Shown here in pieces: positions 13,951 to 22,186 of a DNA stretch of 34,715 nt. The translations under genes and the position numbers were made by a program. The notes under the pieces are model-generated. The model ran no database searches. It was not told the DNA's origin and worked only from the letters and a program-made list of their open reading frames with translations. The stretch covers positions 1 to 34,715 of the forward strand of contig CASDTX010000019.1 of NCBI GenBank assembly GCA_949283695.1, in the 5' to 3' direction. Every line of letters starts with the position of its first letter. Position 1 is the stretch's first letter. The DNA comes from an uncultured Eubacteriales bacterium (GTDB lineage: Bacteria; Bacillota; Clostridia; Lachnospirales; Lachnospiraceae).

Positions 13951-15632
13951 TACGAAAAAGAGAAATCGATGAATTTGCTGCAGACTGCGTCTGCTCTTTT
14001 GTCATGGGATACCAGAAACACCAGCTTCTCTTGCGCCAGCTCCCCGATTTCCCGGTATATAGCAGCTGCCTTCTCCTCATCCAGAGCGCTCGTCACTTCG
14101 TCGAAATAATAGACATCCGCCTCTTTTAAGAAGGCTCTCGCCAGAAGGATGCGCTGGCACTGCCCGCCCGAGAGCAGGCATCCCCTCTCTCCTACAGGCG
14201 TATCCAGGCCTTTGGGCATCCTTCGGATCTCATCCCAGATCTGGGCTTTCTTACATGCGCGTATCATTGCTTCTTCCGATACGTTCTCCGAGGCGTAGCG
14301 AAGATTCTCCCGGATGGACAGGTTAAAAAGGTACGCGCCCTGCATGCAGACAGAGATCCGGCTGTAATAGGATGCCGGTTCAATCTGGCTTAAGTCTGCG
14401 CCGGACTCTCCATTGATCTGTATCCTTCCCCCGCAAGGCTCTTCCATCCCAAGCAGCAGCTTTATCAGAGTACTCTTGCCGCACCCGCTTGGCCCTTTGA
14501 TCCCCACGCAGTCCCCGGCTTTGTACCGGCCGTTCAGATTGGAAAACAGCGCGGCTGAAGCTTTCGTATACTGAAAAGAAACGTTCCTAAGTTCAATCTG
14601 CCCGATCGGTCCAATCGATTCCATCGATCCAACCCGGTATTTTTCTTCCCGGCTGCTGTCCCCGGAGACGGACATTGCCCGATGGTATACGGGCATACCA
14701 GACTTGAGCGAGGCCTGATAAGCGGAGAATGCGGTCATAGAGTCTGTCATCTGTCTGTAATACACGATAAAGACCAGCAGTTCGCCGGCTGTCATCCTTC
14801 CTGCCAGAATCAGAAGTCCTCCGATAAAATAGACGCCGAACTCCATGAGGAATTCATTCTTTATCTTAGGGATAATCAGTGCCCTTGTCACCCAGTAATT
14901 GATCCATTTGGCGTTATAGAGCGCATACTTGTGCTGGAATCTGACATAGCGTCTTTCCTGCGCCTTCTCCTGCCCGAACATGCGGATCTGGCGCCAGCCC
15001 CGGATGACCTGATAGAGCCATGCCGCCATGCGGCTGTCATTCTGCCGGTTCTCTTCATTTAATACACTCTCCCGCCGGCTGATCTGCCCGTCCAGATACA
15101 AGGTCAGCGGAACCGCCAGAATACCGAACAGGGCAAGGGGAGGATTCAGAAAGAGCAGGCAGACCCCGGAGCCTGCCGTGAGCAGCAGCTCCATCTCAAA
15201 GCGTCCGAACTGTTCCCGGAAGAAGTCTGCCAGGCTGCTGATATCATGGTCAATCTTCATTTTCATCTCGCCTAAACTTTCGTGGTCCTTCTTTCCTGTT
15301 CCCGGGCGGATCACCTGCTCAAGCGCCTGTAAGCGCAGGCTGTATTCCAGCGTATTGCACATGCGGTTCCTGATCCCGAGCTGTCCCGCGGCTGCCCCGG
15401 CCGATACCGCATACAGGAATCCATAAGCCAGAACCAGGTATGGAAAGAGCGGCAGATCTCCGCCGATCAGTACCTCATCTACAAACAGGCTGTATGCCCG
15501 GGGCACAGCCAGCTTTGCGGCCGCTGTCACAAGCAGCAGGGAAACATAGGCAGGAACCAGCTTCTTCCCCTTATGCAGCACCTTGAACAGGCTGCCGTAT
15601 ACCCGTTTCCTGAACTGAAGCAGCTCTTTCAT
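13950..15632 (-). CDS. ABC transporter, fused permease and ATPase (second half of a pair)
   Basis: A 560-aa type I ABC exporter half-transporter. An N-terminal six-helix membrane domain (about 20-300) is followed by a nucleotide-binding domain with Walker A GPSGCGKST, signature LSGGQCQR, Walker B VYYFDEVTSALDE and H-loop LVSHDKR. The catalytic Glu is present. ATG 15632 follows GGGAGG and overlaps the stop of the upstream half by ATGA, so the two are translated together and likely form a heterodimer. Export of a drug, lipid or peptide is possible; the cargo is unknown. Confidence 0.9.
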   Translation of the reverse strand: MKELLQFRKRVYGSLFKVLHKGKKLVPAYVSLLLVTAAAKLAVPRAYSLFVDEVLIGGDLPLFPYLVLAYGFLYAVSAGAAAGQLGIRNRMCNTLEYSLRLQALEQVIRPGTGKKDHESLGEMKMKIDHDISSLADFFREQFGRFEMELLLTAGSGVCLLFLNPPLALFGILAVPLTLYLDGQISRRESVLNEENRQNDSRMAAWLYQVIRGWRQIRMFGQEKAQERRYVRFQHKYALYNAKWINYWVTRALIIPKIKNEFLMEFGVYFIGGLLILAGRMTAGELLVFIVYYRQMTDSMTAFSAYQASLKSGMPVYHRAMSVSGDSSREEKYRVGSMESIGPIGQIELRNVSFQYTKASAALFSNLNGRYKAGDCVGIKGPSGCGKSTLIKLLLGMEEPCGGRIQINGESGADLSQIEPASYYSRISVCMQGAYLFNLSIRENLRYASENVSEEAMIRACKKAQIWDEIRRMPKGLDTPVGERGCLLSGGQCQRILLARAFLKEADVYYFDEVTSALDEEKAAAIYREIGELAQEKLVFLVSHDKRADAVCSKFIDFSFS

Positions 15633-17317
15633 CGCGGACTCCCTCCCTGTTCTTCGATCGGTTTTTCCATAGGTTTTCCAATAAGTTCTTCCATACGGAT
15701 CACTCTGCCGCAGATCGCCAGCGGCCCCTTCCTGTGGGTGATAATGACCATCGTCTTCTCCCGGAAGGTTTCCTCCCACCGGGCGAGAATCTCCTGCTCT
15801 GTCTCTTCATCAAGAGCAGAAGTCGGTTCATCCAGAATCACGATGTCCGGATCCCTCAGGCAAAGCTGCGCGATCCCAAGGCGCTGTCTCTGCCCGCCGG
15901 ACAGGGTATCGCGGATCCTGGCATCGAGCCCGCCCGCAAGAGCGGAAGCGAATTCCTGAAGGCCTGCGTCTCTTAGGGCCTTCCACATTTCTTCTTCTGA
16001 TGCGCCCCGTTTCGCGAGAAGGAGGTTCCCCCGCAGGCTCTCCTCAACTGCCAGCGGCTCCTGAAATAAGATCCCGAGCTTCCGGCGCAGAGATTTCTTC
16101 GTATACTCTGTGATCGGGATCCCGTCGAGTTTCACGCATCCCTGATCCGGGGGCAGGAGCCCTGCAAGAAGCTCTGCCAGAGTGGATTTTCCAATCCCGC
16201 TGGGCCCCACAACCGCTGCTTTCTCTCCCGGGCGGATGTGCAGATTGAACTGCCGGCAGATCACATGCTCCCCATAAGAAAATGACAGATTCTCCGTGCA
16301 GATATCTCCCCGGCAGTTTTCCGGCACAGCCTTCCCCTGATCCTCCTCGTCCGGACAATCCAGAAAGTCGCGGATTTTCCGGATAGACCCGGCCCGTGTC
16401 TGGGCATCGTTCCACTTCGCGTTGATATCTGCCAGGGTATCCGTAAGCCTGCCGAAATAGGCGATAATCACCGTAAAAGTACCGATCGTGAGCATTCCTG
16501 TCCCGGTCAGGTACACAGCCAGCCCGAAGATACACAATCTGGAGAGCAGGAATACGGCATTATTTAGCTGCTCTGAAAGAACCTTCGTATGTTCCATCCG
16601 GTTCTTTTCCCGGAACATGTTCTTTGAATAGGCGCGGAACTTCTCTTCCGTCTTCTGCGCGGCATTTAAAAGCCTTACAGCGGTGGAATTCTCCAGTATC
16701 TCACAGAGCCAGCCGATGTATTTCCCATATTCTTCCCGGAGCCGTACGGAGGCTCTGCCGGTCTGGTTCCCGAAGAAAACTGCCGTGCCCCCGCAGAGGG
16801 CCGACAGCACAGCCATTGTCACGCCTGCCGCCGGACTGATCCGGAAGGTAAAGAGAAGCACCGCGGCGATGATGACAAAGTTATTGATCTGATGGATCAC
16901 ACCCCGGATGAAAAAATGCATACATTCTGCCGGATAATCCTGGATCACCGCTGTGATTTCCCCGGTAGTGAAGGTCTTTAGCTTCACCGGCTGCATGGTC
17001 ATAAGCTTCTCGAAGACAGCAAGCTTGATCTGAAAGGTAAACATAATCATCAGATAGTGGTGCTGCGCGTACAGCCAATAATACAGGACGCAGGAATACA
17101 TAGAAAATATAGCCGCCGCACCGCTGACCAGCATAAATTCCTTCAGATCCCCGCCATAGACGATCTGGTCCAGCATGACCCCCAAAAGCTTCGGCAAAAG
17201 CACCGAAAGAATCGTCTCAAAAAGCCAGCCTCCATAGAATGCCGCGAAATGCTTCCCGTAAGGCCGTATGTATTTCCCCAGAAACCGGATACTGTCCCGG
17301 ATTGTAAATTTGTCCAT
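15629..17317 (-). CDS. ABC transporter, fused permease and ATPase (first half of a pair)
   Basis: A 562-aa half-transporter of the same architecture. Transmembrane helices fill about residues 20-300. The ATPase has GPSGIGKST, LSGGQRQR, IVILDEPTSALDE and the H-loop IITHR. The start at ATG 17317 follows GAGGGAGGTAGG. It lies 84 nt behind a 53-aa membrane peptide gene and overlaps its partner by four bases. Both ATPase sites look competent, unlike many heterodimeric exporters with one degenerate site. Confidence 0.9.
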   Translation of the reverse strand: MDKFTIRDSIRFLGKYIRPYGKHFAAFYGGWLFETILSVLLPKLLGVMLDQIVYGGDLKEFMLVSGAAAIFSMYSCVLYYWLYAQHHYLMIMFTFQIKLAVFEKLMTMQPVKLKTFTTGEITAVIQDYPAECMHFFIRGVIHQINNFVIIAAVLLFTFRISPAAGVTMAVLSALCGGTAVFFGNQTGRASVRLREEYGKYIGWLCEILENSTAVRLLNAAQKTEEKFRAYSKNMFREKNRMEHTKVLSEQLNNAVFLLSRLCIFGLAVYLTGTGMLTIGTFTVIIAYFGRLTDTLADINAKWNDAQTRAGSIRKIRDFLDCPDEEDQGKAVPENCRGDICTENLSFSYGEHVICRQFNLHIRPGEKAAVVGPSGIGKSTLAELLAGLLPPDQGCVKLDGIPITEYTKKSLRRKLGILFQEPLAVEESLRGNLLLAKRGASEEEMWKALRDAGLQEFASALAGGLDARIRDTLSGGQRQRLGIAQLCLRDPDIVILDEPTSALDEETEQEILARWEETFREKTMVIITHRKGPLAICGRVIRMEELIGKPMEKPIEEQGGSPR

Positions 17318-17388
17318 CCTACCTCCCTCTGGCGTTGGTGAACAAGGAACCAGCTGTACCACTCTTGTACCTAAATGCCCCATTAGCC

Positions 17389-17407
17389 GTTGTACACCGC
17401 GCTATCC
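17389..17407 (+). repeat. Dispersed repeat, copy 3 (diverged)
   Basis: CGTTGTACACCGCGCTATCC resembles the core at 215-235 and 19934-19955, with one base missing and a few changes. It spans the stop codon of the small membrane peptide. Confidence 0.35.
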
Positions 17408-17563
17408 CTGCCAGATCTTTGTAAGCAGCGACACTCCGTCAACCTTCGTACCTAAAAGCAGTGCTGTCCCCAGGATGATCCCTGCAAGAAGAAAAAGCCA
17501 GAAGAACCGCACCCCCTGAATCAAAACCTTGTAATAAAACCGCTCCATTCTTTTCCCCTTCAA
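17402..17563 (-). CDS. Small single-pass membrane peptide upstream of the ABC pair
   Basis: A 53-aa reading frame with a short basic start (MKGKRMER), a hydrophobic helix VRFFWLFLLAGIILGTALLL, and a polar tail ending KIWQG. I choose the TTG at 17563 because a strong AAAAGGAGG lies 8 nt before it. An internal ATG at 17548 has only AAGGGG. It precedes the ABC exporter on the same strand and is probably co-transcribed. It has no cysteine, double-glycine leader or other RiPP mark, so it may be an accessory subunit rather than the cargo. Family not recognised. Confidence 0.6.
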   Translation of the reverse strand: MKGKRMERFYYKVLIQGVRFFWLFLLAGIILGTALLLGTKVDGVSLLTKIWQG

Positions 17564-17658
17564 TGAAACTGCCTCCTTTTTAGAACTTTTCCGCCTGCAG
17601 CATATACGCCGGACTGCTCCAGTGATGCCGGAGCAAAAAGCCCTCACACCATACGATT

Positions 17659-17685
17659 ATTATAGATTCCGCCGGCGGGCGAATC
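17659..17685 (-). promoter_or_regulatory. Promoter and palindrome for the ABC operon
   Basis: A perfect TATAAT (17664-17659, minus strand) is directly preceded by an imperfect 21-bp palindrome (GATTCCGCC...GGGCGAATC, 17665-17685), which fills the space where the spacer lies. No good -35 is seen, consistent with a promoter needing an activator such as the divergent AraC protein. Confidence 0.45.
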
Positions 17686-17728
17686 ATTAAACTTGGCGCA
17701 GGAATCTCCTATACATTTTGCAACCGTG

Positions 17729-17757
17729 TTGTAAAGAAAAAGGATTTTTTATATAAT
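17729..17757 (+). promoter_or_regulatory. Promoter of the first AraC-family gene
   Basis: TTGTAA (17729-17734), a 17-nt spacer and TATAAT (17752-17757). The -10 box contains the first in-frame ATG of the downstream frame, which rules that ATG out as the start. Confidence 0.65.
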
Positions 17758-17768
17758 GAATGAAGCGG

Positions 17769-17803
17769 CATTTCAGCCTGCGCCACTTCTGATGGCTGAA
17801 ATG
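17769..17803 (+). promoter_or_regulatory. Hairpin in the AraC gene 5' leader
   Basis: CATTTCAGCC (17769-17778) and GGCTGAAATG (17794-17803) are exact inverse complements with a 15-nt loop. They lie in the predicted untranslated leader, 36 nt before the start codon. This could be a DNA operator for autoregulation or an RNA structure. Confidence 0.5.
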
Positions 17804-17839
17804 GTGCTGAGTGAAAAAACGCAGGAAAGGAAACCGGAA

Positions 17840-18712
17840 ATGATCAAGGACAGACGGTATACCGGGAATATCATACATATTGATTTTTATGCGAAGGAGA
17901 CATTTCAGAATTATCCGGCAAAGGATTCCCTGACGCTTACGCTTGCCACAGACGGGGAATGGGAATTTACCCTGAACGGGAAAGAATATACCATGCCGGA
18001 GCCTTTTCTCTTATGCCTGAATGCGTCGGACGAGCTGAAGATCCGCCGCACGGGAAATTATGCCGCCAAGACGTTCTGCTTCCGGCCCACGTTTATCAAC
18101 AGCCGTCTGACCCCCGGTGCGGTCATCAGCAATACTTTCGAGAATACGGAGGATATGCACGACCGCAACCTGATCGATATCTTTATGAAACGGAATGAAT
18201 ATTACAGAGGACTTCTGAAGCTTGATACGCCGTCCATGATGCAGGTCAATTCCTGGCTGTCTGTGATCGGCGCCGAGTGCCTGTCCCAGAGCGACGGGCG
18301 GTGGACATGCCGGATCCGCAGGTACCTCCTGCAGATCCTCTATCTTCTGGAAGACGAATTCCTGCTCTGCTTTGAAAACAAAAGCCTCCAGAAACGTCCT
18401 ATTGATTATGCGCTGGAATACATCCACAGCAATTACCATCTGGGGCTTACATTGGAGGGCATCAGCCGCTATACAGGCACGAACCGCACGACCCTCAACA
18501 ATATGTGCCGGCAGGAGACGGGGATGACGCTTATGCAGTACTTAAGCCATTACCGGATCAAGATGGCAAAGGAAGCGCTCCGGCATACCAACCTGAAACT
18601 CTCCGAGATCTCCCTGTGCTGCGGCTATAACTATGAGTCTTACTTTGTCCGGAAATTCACGGAGAGCTGCGGTATGTCCCCCGGTGAATACAGGAAGAAG
18701 CACCGCGGCTGA
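17840..18712 (+). CDS. AraC-family transcriptional regulator
   Basis: A 290-aa regulator. An N-terminal cupin-like sensor region (about 1-150) is followed by a C-terminal AraC DNA-binding domain. That domain carries two helix-turn-helix units (LTLEGISRYTGTNRTTLNNM and LKLSEISLCCGYNYESYFVR) and the SPGEYRKKH ending. ATG 17840 is chosen behind AAAGGAAACC; the upstream ATG at 17756 falls inside the promoter. It is divergent from the ABC operon and may control it. Its 3' end overlaps the tail of a convergent pseudogene. Confidence 0.9.
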   Translation: MIKDRRYTGNIIHIDFYAKETFQNYPAKDSLTLTLATDGEWEFTLNGKEYTMPEPFLLCLNASDELKIRRTGNYAAKTFCFRPTFINSRLTPGAVISNTFENTEDMHDRNLIDIFMKRNEYYRGLLKLDTPSMMQVNSWLSVIGAECLSQSDGRWTCRIRRYLLQILYLLEDEFLLCFENKSLQKRPIDYALEYIHSNYHLGLTLEGISRYTGTNRTTLNNMCRQETGMTLMQYLSHYRIKMAKEALRHTNLKLSEISLCCGYNYESYFVRKFTESCGMSPGEYRKKHRG

Positions 18713-19018
18713 TCAGGAGCCTGAAAAAGCTGCACACCCTCCTGTTTCACGATTTTCTCAAGAGTATTTTCTTTTGCCCTCTCATCAAAAGACGATTCGT
18801 ACCCCACCACGATGTCAACCGGGCGCTTTCGGATCCCACGGAGGGACTTATATGCTTTCTGGGACAGTTCAATCTGATTCCCGGCATCATCCGGGACTAC
18901 TACATAAAAATCATAGTCGCTGTGTATCTTTTGCAAAAGAACCGAACAGGTAAATCCGTTTCGGCATTACCGTCAGGCGGATTCTGTCTGTGATCGCATT
19001 AATCTCGTTGTTGATCAT
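18640..19018 (-). pseudogene. Frameshifted nucleotidyltransferase-domain protein
   Basis: The start ATG at 19018, behind GAGAGGA, encodes about 35 residues reaching the nucleotidyltransferase motif LFGSFAKD, then hits a stop at 18913-18911. The remainder continues in another frame as SDYDFYVVVPDD, KRPVDIVVGYESSF and EKIVKQEGVQLF, which are the usual following blocks of this MNT-like family. A small deletion between GS and SDYD broke the gene; some residues normally found there are missing. Beyond EGVQLF the frame runs into the end of the convergent AraC gene. Intact relatives are antitoxin-like or stand-alone nucleotidyltransferases. Confidence 0.75.
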
Positions 19019-19150
19019 CTTGCTCACATCCTCTCAAACAGACTTGCTTGAATTGTTTCCTTCACACGCCCTTAGTATACCACAGATTTTCCTGCTTATC
19101 TATCAGAAAGAGTCCTCCTTTCCATTTAGCAATTTTTCAACAATTTTTTC

Positions 19151-19179
19151 TTGACAAATGGCAGAATAAACAGTATACT
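19151..19179 (+). promoter_or_regulatory. Promoter of tRNA-Trp
   Basis: TTGACA (19151-19156), a 17-nt spacer and TATACT (19174-19179), placed 36 nt before the tRNA. Confidence 0.8.
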
Positions 19180-19214
19180 AAATGAGTGCTTTGCGGGAGC
19201 AATGTTCACAATAC

Positions 19215-19285
19215 AGGGGATTGGTCAAATGGTATGATAGGGGTCTCCAAAACCTTTGGTGGGAGTTCGATTCTCTCATCCCCTG
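19215..19285 (+). tRNA. tRNA-Trp (anticodon CCA)
   Basis: A 71-nt cloverleaf: acceptor AGGGGAT/ATCCCCT with discriminator G, D-arm GTC/GAT, anticodon loop CTCCAAA reading CCA, stem GGGGT/ACCTT with two G-T pairs, a 4-nt variable loop, and T-arm GGGAG/CTCTC with loop TTCGATT. The dimensions match B. subtilis tRNA-Trp. The 3' CCA is not encoded and must be added. It has its own promoter and terminator. Confidence 0.93.
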
Positions 19286-19294
19286 TTCCAGAAA

Positions 19295-19843
19295 TTATCG
19301 GAAGCTTTGAGGATAGAAAGCTTCCGATATTTTTTTTGAAAGATTTACTGGCTCGGCAAACAGTCCCATTGACGGAGGATTGTATGAGAATAGTACAAAT
19401 GCGGCAGCTGTGAGCAGGACTGCAAGATACAGTCCGGTACCTCTGTGGATCCGGCAGGATTGTGTGAGCGTATCAATTACCGCAAACGTAATCAATACGC
19501 TGAGAATGAAGACCGCAATATCCAGGATCAGCGTGTGAAAGCCAAGAATTCCGGTATAAGTGTAGAACAGGACAGGAATACTGAAGGTTCCGGCCAGAAT
19601 ACCGGCAGGGACGGCTGATGAAATACAGGGGTATTCATTTTTCAGTCTGGACTGCATGATCAGTCCGTAGGCAAGGGCGGGGAAGAATACAAGTTTCATA
19701 TGTTCCCAGGTGGATTCATTGACCGGGAAGAAAGGGGCGGCAAGCGGATTCTGTCCGGACCAGCCGTAGACAAAATGTGCCAGGCTTCCGACGACGGCGA
19801 CGAAAACGATTCCGGTCAGGGTGTATGTTTTTAATCGATTCAC
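19295..19843 (-). CDS. DUF6512-type membrane protein
   Basis: A 182-aa integral membrane protein with about five hydrophobic helices. The motif PVNESTWEHMKLVFFPALAY and the TYTGILG and LTQSCRIHRG segments match a family annotated as DUF6512 in gut Clostridia; no function is known. I choose GTG 19843, which has AAAAGG 9 nt upstream, over the in-frame TTG at 19852 that touches that site. Its last dozen codons (KISEAFYPQSFR) are written in the terminator hairpin of the convergent tRNA-Trp. Confidence 0.75.
   Translation of the reverse strand: MNRLKTYTLTGIVFVAVVGSLAHFVYGWSGQNPLAAPFFPVNESTWEHMKLVFFPALAYGLIMQSRLKNEYPCISSAVPAGILAGTFSIPVLFYTYTGILGFHTLILDIAVFILSVLITFAVIDTLTQSCRIHRGTGLYLAVLLTAAAFVLFSYNPPSMGLFAEPVNLSKKISEAFYPQSFR
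19297..19337 (+). terminator. Terminator of tRNA-Trp
   Basis: A perfect 12-bp stem, ATCGGAAGCTTT (19297-19308) with AAAGCTTCCGAT (19317-19328), followed by A and eight T residues. It overlaps the 3' coding end of the DUF6512 gene on the other strand. Confidence 0.92.
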
Positions 19844-19920
19844 GGATCTCAACCTTTTCTTTTTGAAACATTATACGCGGAAAATCAGGAAGCTATTCGC
19901 TGCAGATCATGTATTTCGTA

Positions 19921-19955
19921 CATCGGCCGTATTGCCCCTTGTCCACCGACGCTAT
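19921..19955 (+). repeat. Dispersed intergenic repeat, copy 4
   Basis: It matches 200-234 at 33 of 35 positions. It lies in the gap between the DUF6512 gene and the second AraC gene, where a promoter for the latter would be expected. Confidence 0.65.
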
Positions 19956-20011
19956 GAATAAAACAGAGTTACAGTCACGATCCGCACGTGGGAAATGAAC
20001 AGGAGGCAGGG

Positions 20012-21016
20012 ATGATCGGCAGGATTTATCAAGAATTTGAATATCAGGAAAAAGAGGATCTGGAGCGTATGACCATACGCCTTGAAACCGCGATCCGGGA
20101 AGAACTGGACAGACCGGAGCATTATATCCGTATCCTGCGGGGCGGTCTGAATCAGCCGGCAGAACTTTTAAAGCTGTCGTTAAAAAACGTTCCTGTACGG
20201 GTGGCATCCGAACTCAGCATCAGGAAGCATACACTGTGTCAGATCCCTTATTATCATACCCATGATTTTTATGAGCTGATCTATGTGTATCAGGGGAACT
20301 GCGGGCAGTATCTGGCAGGCAGCCAGGAGATCCTTTCCATGACGGCAGGGGATGTATGCCTTCTGACGCCCGGGAAGATCCATGCGATGATGCCGGCGGG
20401 AGATCAGGATATGATCCTGAAAATGATTCTTCCCAAATCGCTTATGAAAGAAATTCTGGCACGGTTCAGGATGGAGGATGATCTCAGAGAGTGGGCGGAC
20501 ATGGCGGAAACGCGGAATCAACTGTATGTATTTCATACTGCCTCTGCCTATGGATGTTCCGTCAAGCGGCTGCTGGAATCCCTGATGCTGCAAGTATATC
20601 AAGGCCGGAATCCCAAGAGTATCGCTGTCAGAAGTCTGCTGGATCTTCTTCTGATCGAATTGGCTCAGGGGAATTTGGAACATACAGACAGAGGATTTCT
20701 GGATGAGGTAATAGACTATATGCAGAATCACGTGCATACGGCTGAACTGACGGCTCTTGCCGCGCGGCTTGGATACAGCAGCAGGCATTGTGCAAGAAGA
20801 ATATTGGAGGTAACAGGGGGCAGCTTTTCAGAACTTCTGACGCATATCCGCATACAAAGAGCAGCGGATTTATTGTCCGGGACAGATCTGTCGGTAGAAG
20901 CGATCGCTTGTCAGGCAGGCTACCACAGCGTTTCCGGTCTATATAAAAGATTCCAGGCAGTCTATGGCATGTCCCCCGGAGCGTATCGAAAGCTGTGCCG
21001 CAGAGAAGCAGAATAG
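20012..21016 (+). CDS. AraC-family regulator with cupin sensor domain
   Basis: A 334-aa regulator. The N-terminal cupin (about 75-165) shows HTHDFYELIYVYQG, AGDVCLLTPGKIHAM and a following beta segment typical of small-molecule-sensing AraC proteins. The C-terminal DNA-binding domain has AELTALAARLGYSSRHCARR and VEAIACQAGYHSVSGLYKRF and ends GMSPGAYRKL. ATG 20012 follows AGGAGGCAGGG; the in-frame GTG at 19988 is less well placed. It precedes the kinase-MATE pair by about 160 nt on the same strand, but that pair has its own promoter candidate. The controlled genes are not known. Confidence 0.9.
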   Translation: MIGRIYQEFEYQEKEDLERMTIRLETAIREELDRPEHYIRILRGGLNQPAELLKLSLKNVPVRVASELSIRKHTLCQIPYYHTHDFYELIYVYQGNCGQYLAGSQEILSMTAGDVCLLTPGKIHAMMPAGDQDMILKMILPKSLMKEILARFRMEDDLREWADMAETRNQLYVFHTASAYGCSVKRLLESLMLQVYQGRNPKSIAVRSLLDLLLIELAQGNLEHTDRGFLDEVIDYMQNHVHTAELTALAARLGYSSRHCARRILEVTGGSFSELLTHIRIQRAADLLSGTDLSVEAIACQAGYHSVSGLYKRFQAVYGMSPGAYRKLCRREAE

Positions 21017-21104
21017 CCGCAGTCCGCAGGGGGATGACTGGGCGAAGCTGCCCGTGAACCGTAACAGATGTCCTGCAGGGAAAACATCTTGTCCTCTCCG
21101 GAAA

Positions 21105-21132
21105 TTGAAAAGAAACGCGAAACTATGATACT
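21105..21132 (+). promoter_or_regulatory. Promoter candidate for the kinase-MATE pair
   Basis: TTGAAA (21105-21110), a 16-nt spacer and GATACT (21127-21132), 49 nt before the start codon. Moderate match. Confidence 0.45.
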
Positions 21133-21180
21133 GTCAGTATGCAGCAGATTTACAGAGGGAAAAGGCGGGGAAGAGATCCA

Positions 21181-22182
21181 ATGAAAAGCAGGACGAAAAA
21201 CAGACTCTCAGAGGAAAAGATAAGAGAACTTGTGAAGATCCATTTTGGAGAAGACTGTGAGACAGGCGCGATCACAGAATTAAAAGGCGGTCAGTTTAAC
21301 GCGATTTACCGGATTGAGCGGAAGAAAGAAAAGGATGCCGTTGTGCTGAAAGTCGGTGTGGTTCCGGGAACCACACTGCTGACATACGAGCAGGATATTA
21401 TGCCGGTTGAGGTGGCGTGTTTCCATATGATCCGCGAACAGACAACAGTTCCGGTTCCTGAAGTGTTGGCCTGTGATTTTACGAAAAAGCATATCAAGAG
21501 CAACTATTTCTTTATGACAGCCCTGGAAGGCCAGCAGTTTTCAGCAGCAAAAAAGAAAATGAACCGGGAACAGACAGATCAAATCAAGGAAGAACTTGCC
21601 GGATATCTCTATCAGATCCACGGCATAAGAGGCCCGTATTTCGGATATTTCACGGAGGATAAGAGCCGGCAGTATTCTGCCTGGAAGGAGGCGTTTCTGC
21701 AGATGTTCCGTCAGATTTTGACGGACAGCAGGGCGCATAAAGTGAAACTTCCATATGACAGGATATGTGCGGTATTGCAGAAATATTCCGGATATCTGGA
21801 AGATGTCACAGAGCCCTCGCTGGTGGAATACGACTGTCACGAGGGAAATATCTTTGTGAAGAAAACGGACAGCGGTTATACCATAGAAGGAATTCTTGAT
21901 TTTGAGCGGGCGTTCTGGGGAGATCCCATCGCTGATTTCCCGGCCGCATTTGTGTTTACGGATGATATCAGGAAAGAAAAAGCCTTCCTCAAAGCATATT
22001 TAGAAATCTCGGGGAAAAAGGAAGATACAGAGGCGGATCATGTGAAATACCAGTTGTATCGGATGTATATTCTGACGATTATGGCGGCAGAGACATTCCG
22101 CTACGGCTGGCTGTATGGGAAATTGCAGGGAACGTGGGCAAAATGGGGAATCCGGAAATGCCTGCGCAGGCTTGGAGGCTGA
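21181..22182 (+). CDS. Aminoglycoside phosphotransferase-fold kinase
   Basis: A 333-aa protein-kinase-like phosphotransferase. The N-lobe has ELKGGQFNAIYRI (nucleotide loop) and AVVLKVG (ATP-binding Lys). The catalytic segment is VEYDCHEGNIFV, where Asp and Asn of the usual HGDxxxxN motif are kept but the first His is replaced, followed by the metal-binding ILDFERAFWGDP. Such genes are named APH, but many phosphorylate choline, sugars or other metabolites. The start at ATG 21181 follows GGGAAGAGA; the ATG at 21139 is within the promoter region. A MATE exporter starts 4 nt after its stop, so the pair may act together in detoxification. Confidence 0.85.
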   Translation: MKSRTKNRLSEEKIRELVKIHFGEDCETGAITELKGGQFNAIYRIERKKEKDAVVLKVGVVPGTTLLTYEQDIMPVEVACFHMIREQTTVPVPEVLACDFTKKHIKSNYFFMTALEGQQFSAAKKKMNREQTDQIKEELAGYLYQIHGIRGPYFGYFTEDKSRQYSAWKEAFLQMFRQILTDSRAHKVKLPYDRICAVLQKYSGYLEDVTEPSLVEYDCHEGNIFVKKTDSGYTIEGILDFERAFWGDPIADFPAAFVFTDDIRKEKAFLKAYLEISGKKEDTEADHVKYQLYRMYILTIMAAETFRYGWLYGKLQGTWAKWGIRKCLRRLGG

Positions 22183-22186
22183 GGGC

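Noticed and set aside
19988-20011. GTG start 8 codons upstream for the second AraC gene
   Set aside because: ATG 20012 has AGGAGG at proper spacing; the GTG has none.
21063-21091. ACAGATGT/ACATCTTGT hairpin after the second AraC gene
   Set aside because: Short, imperfect and with no T-tract; not enough to call a terminator.
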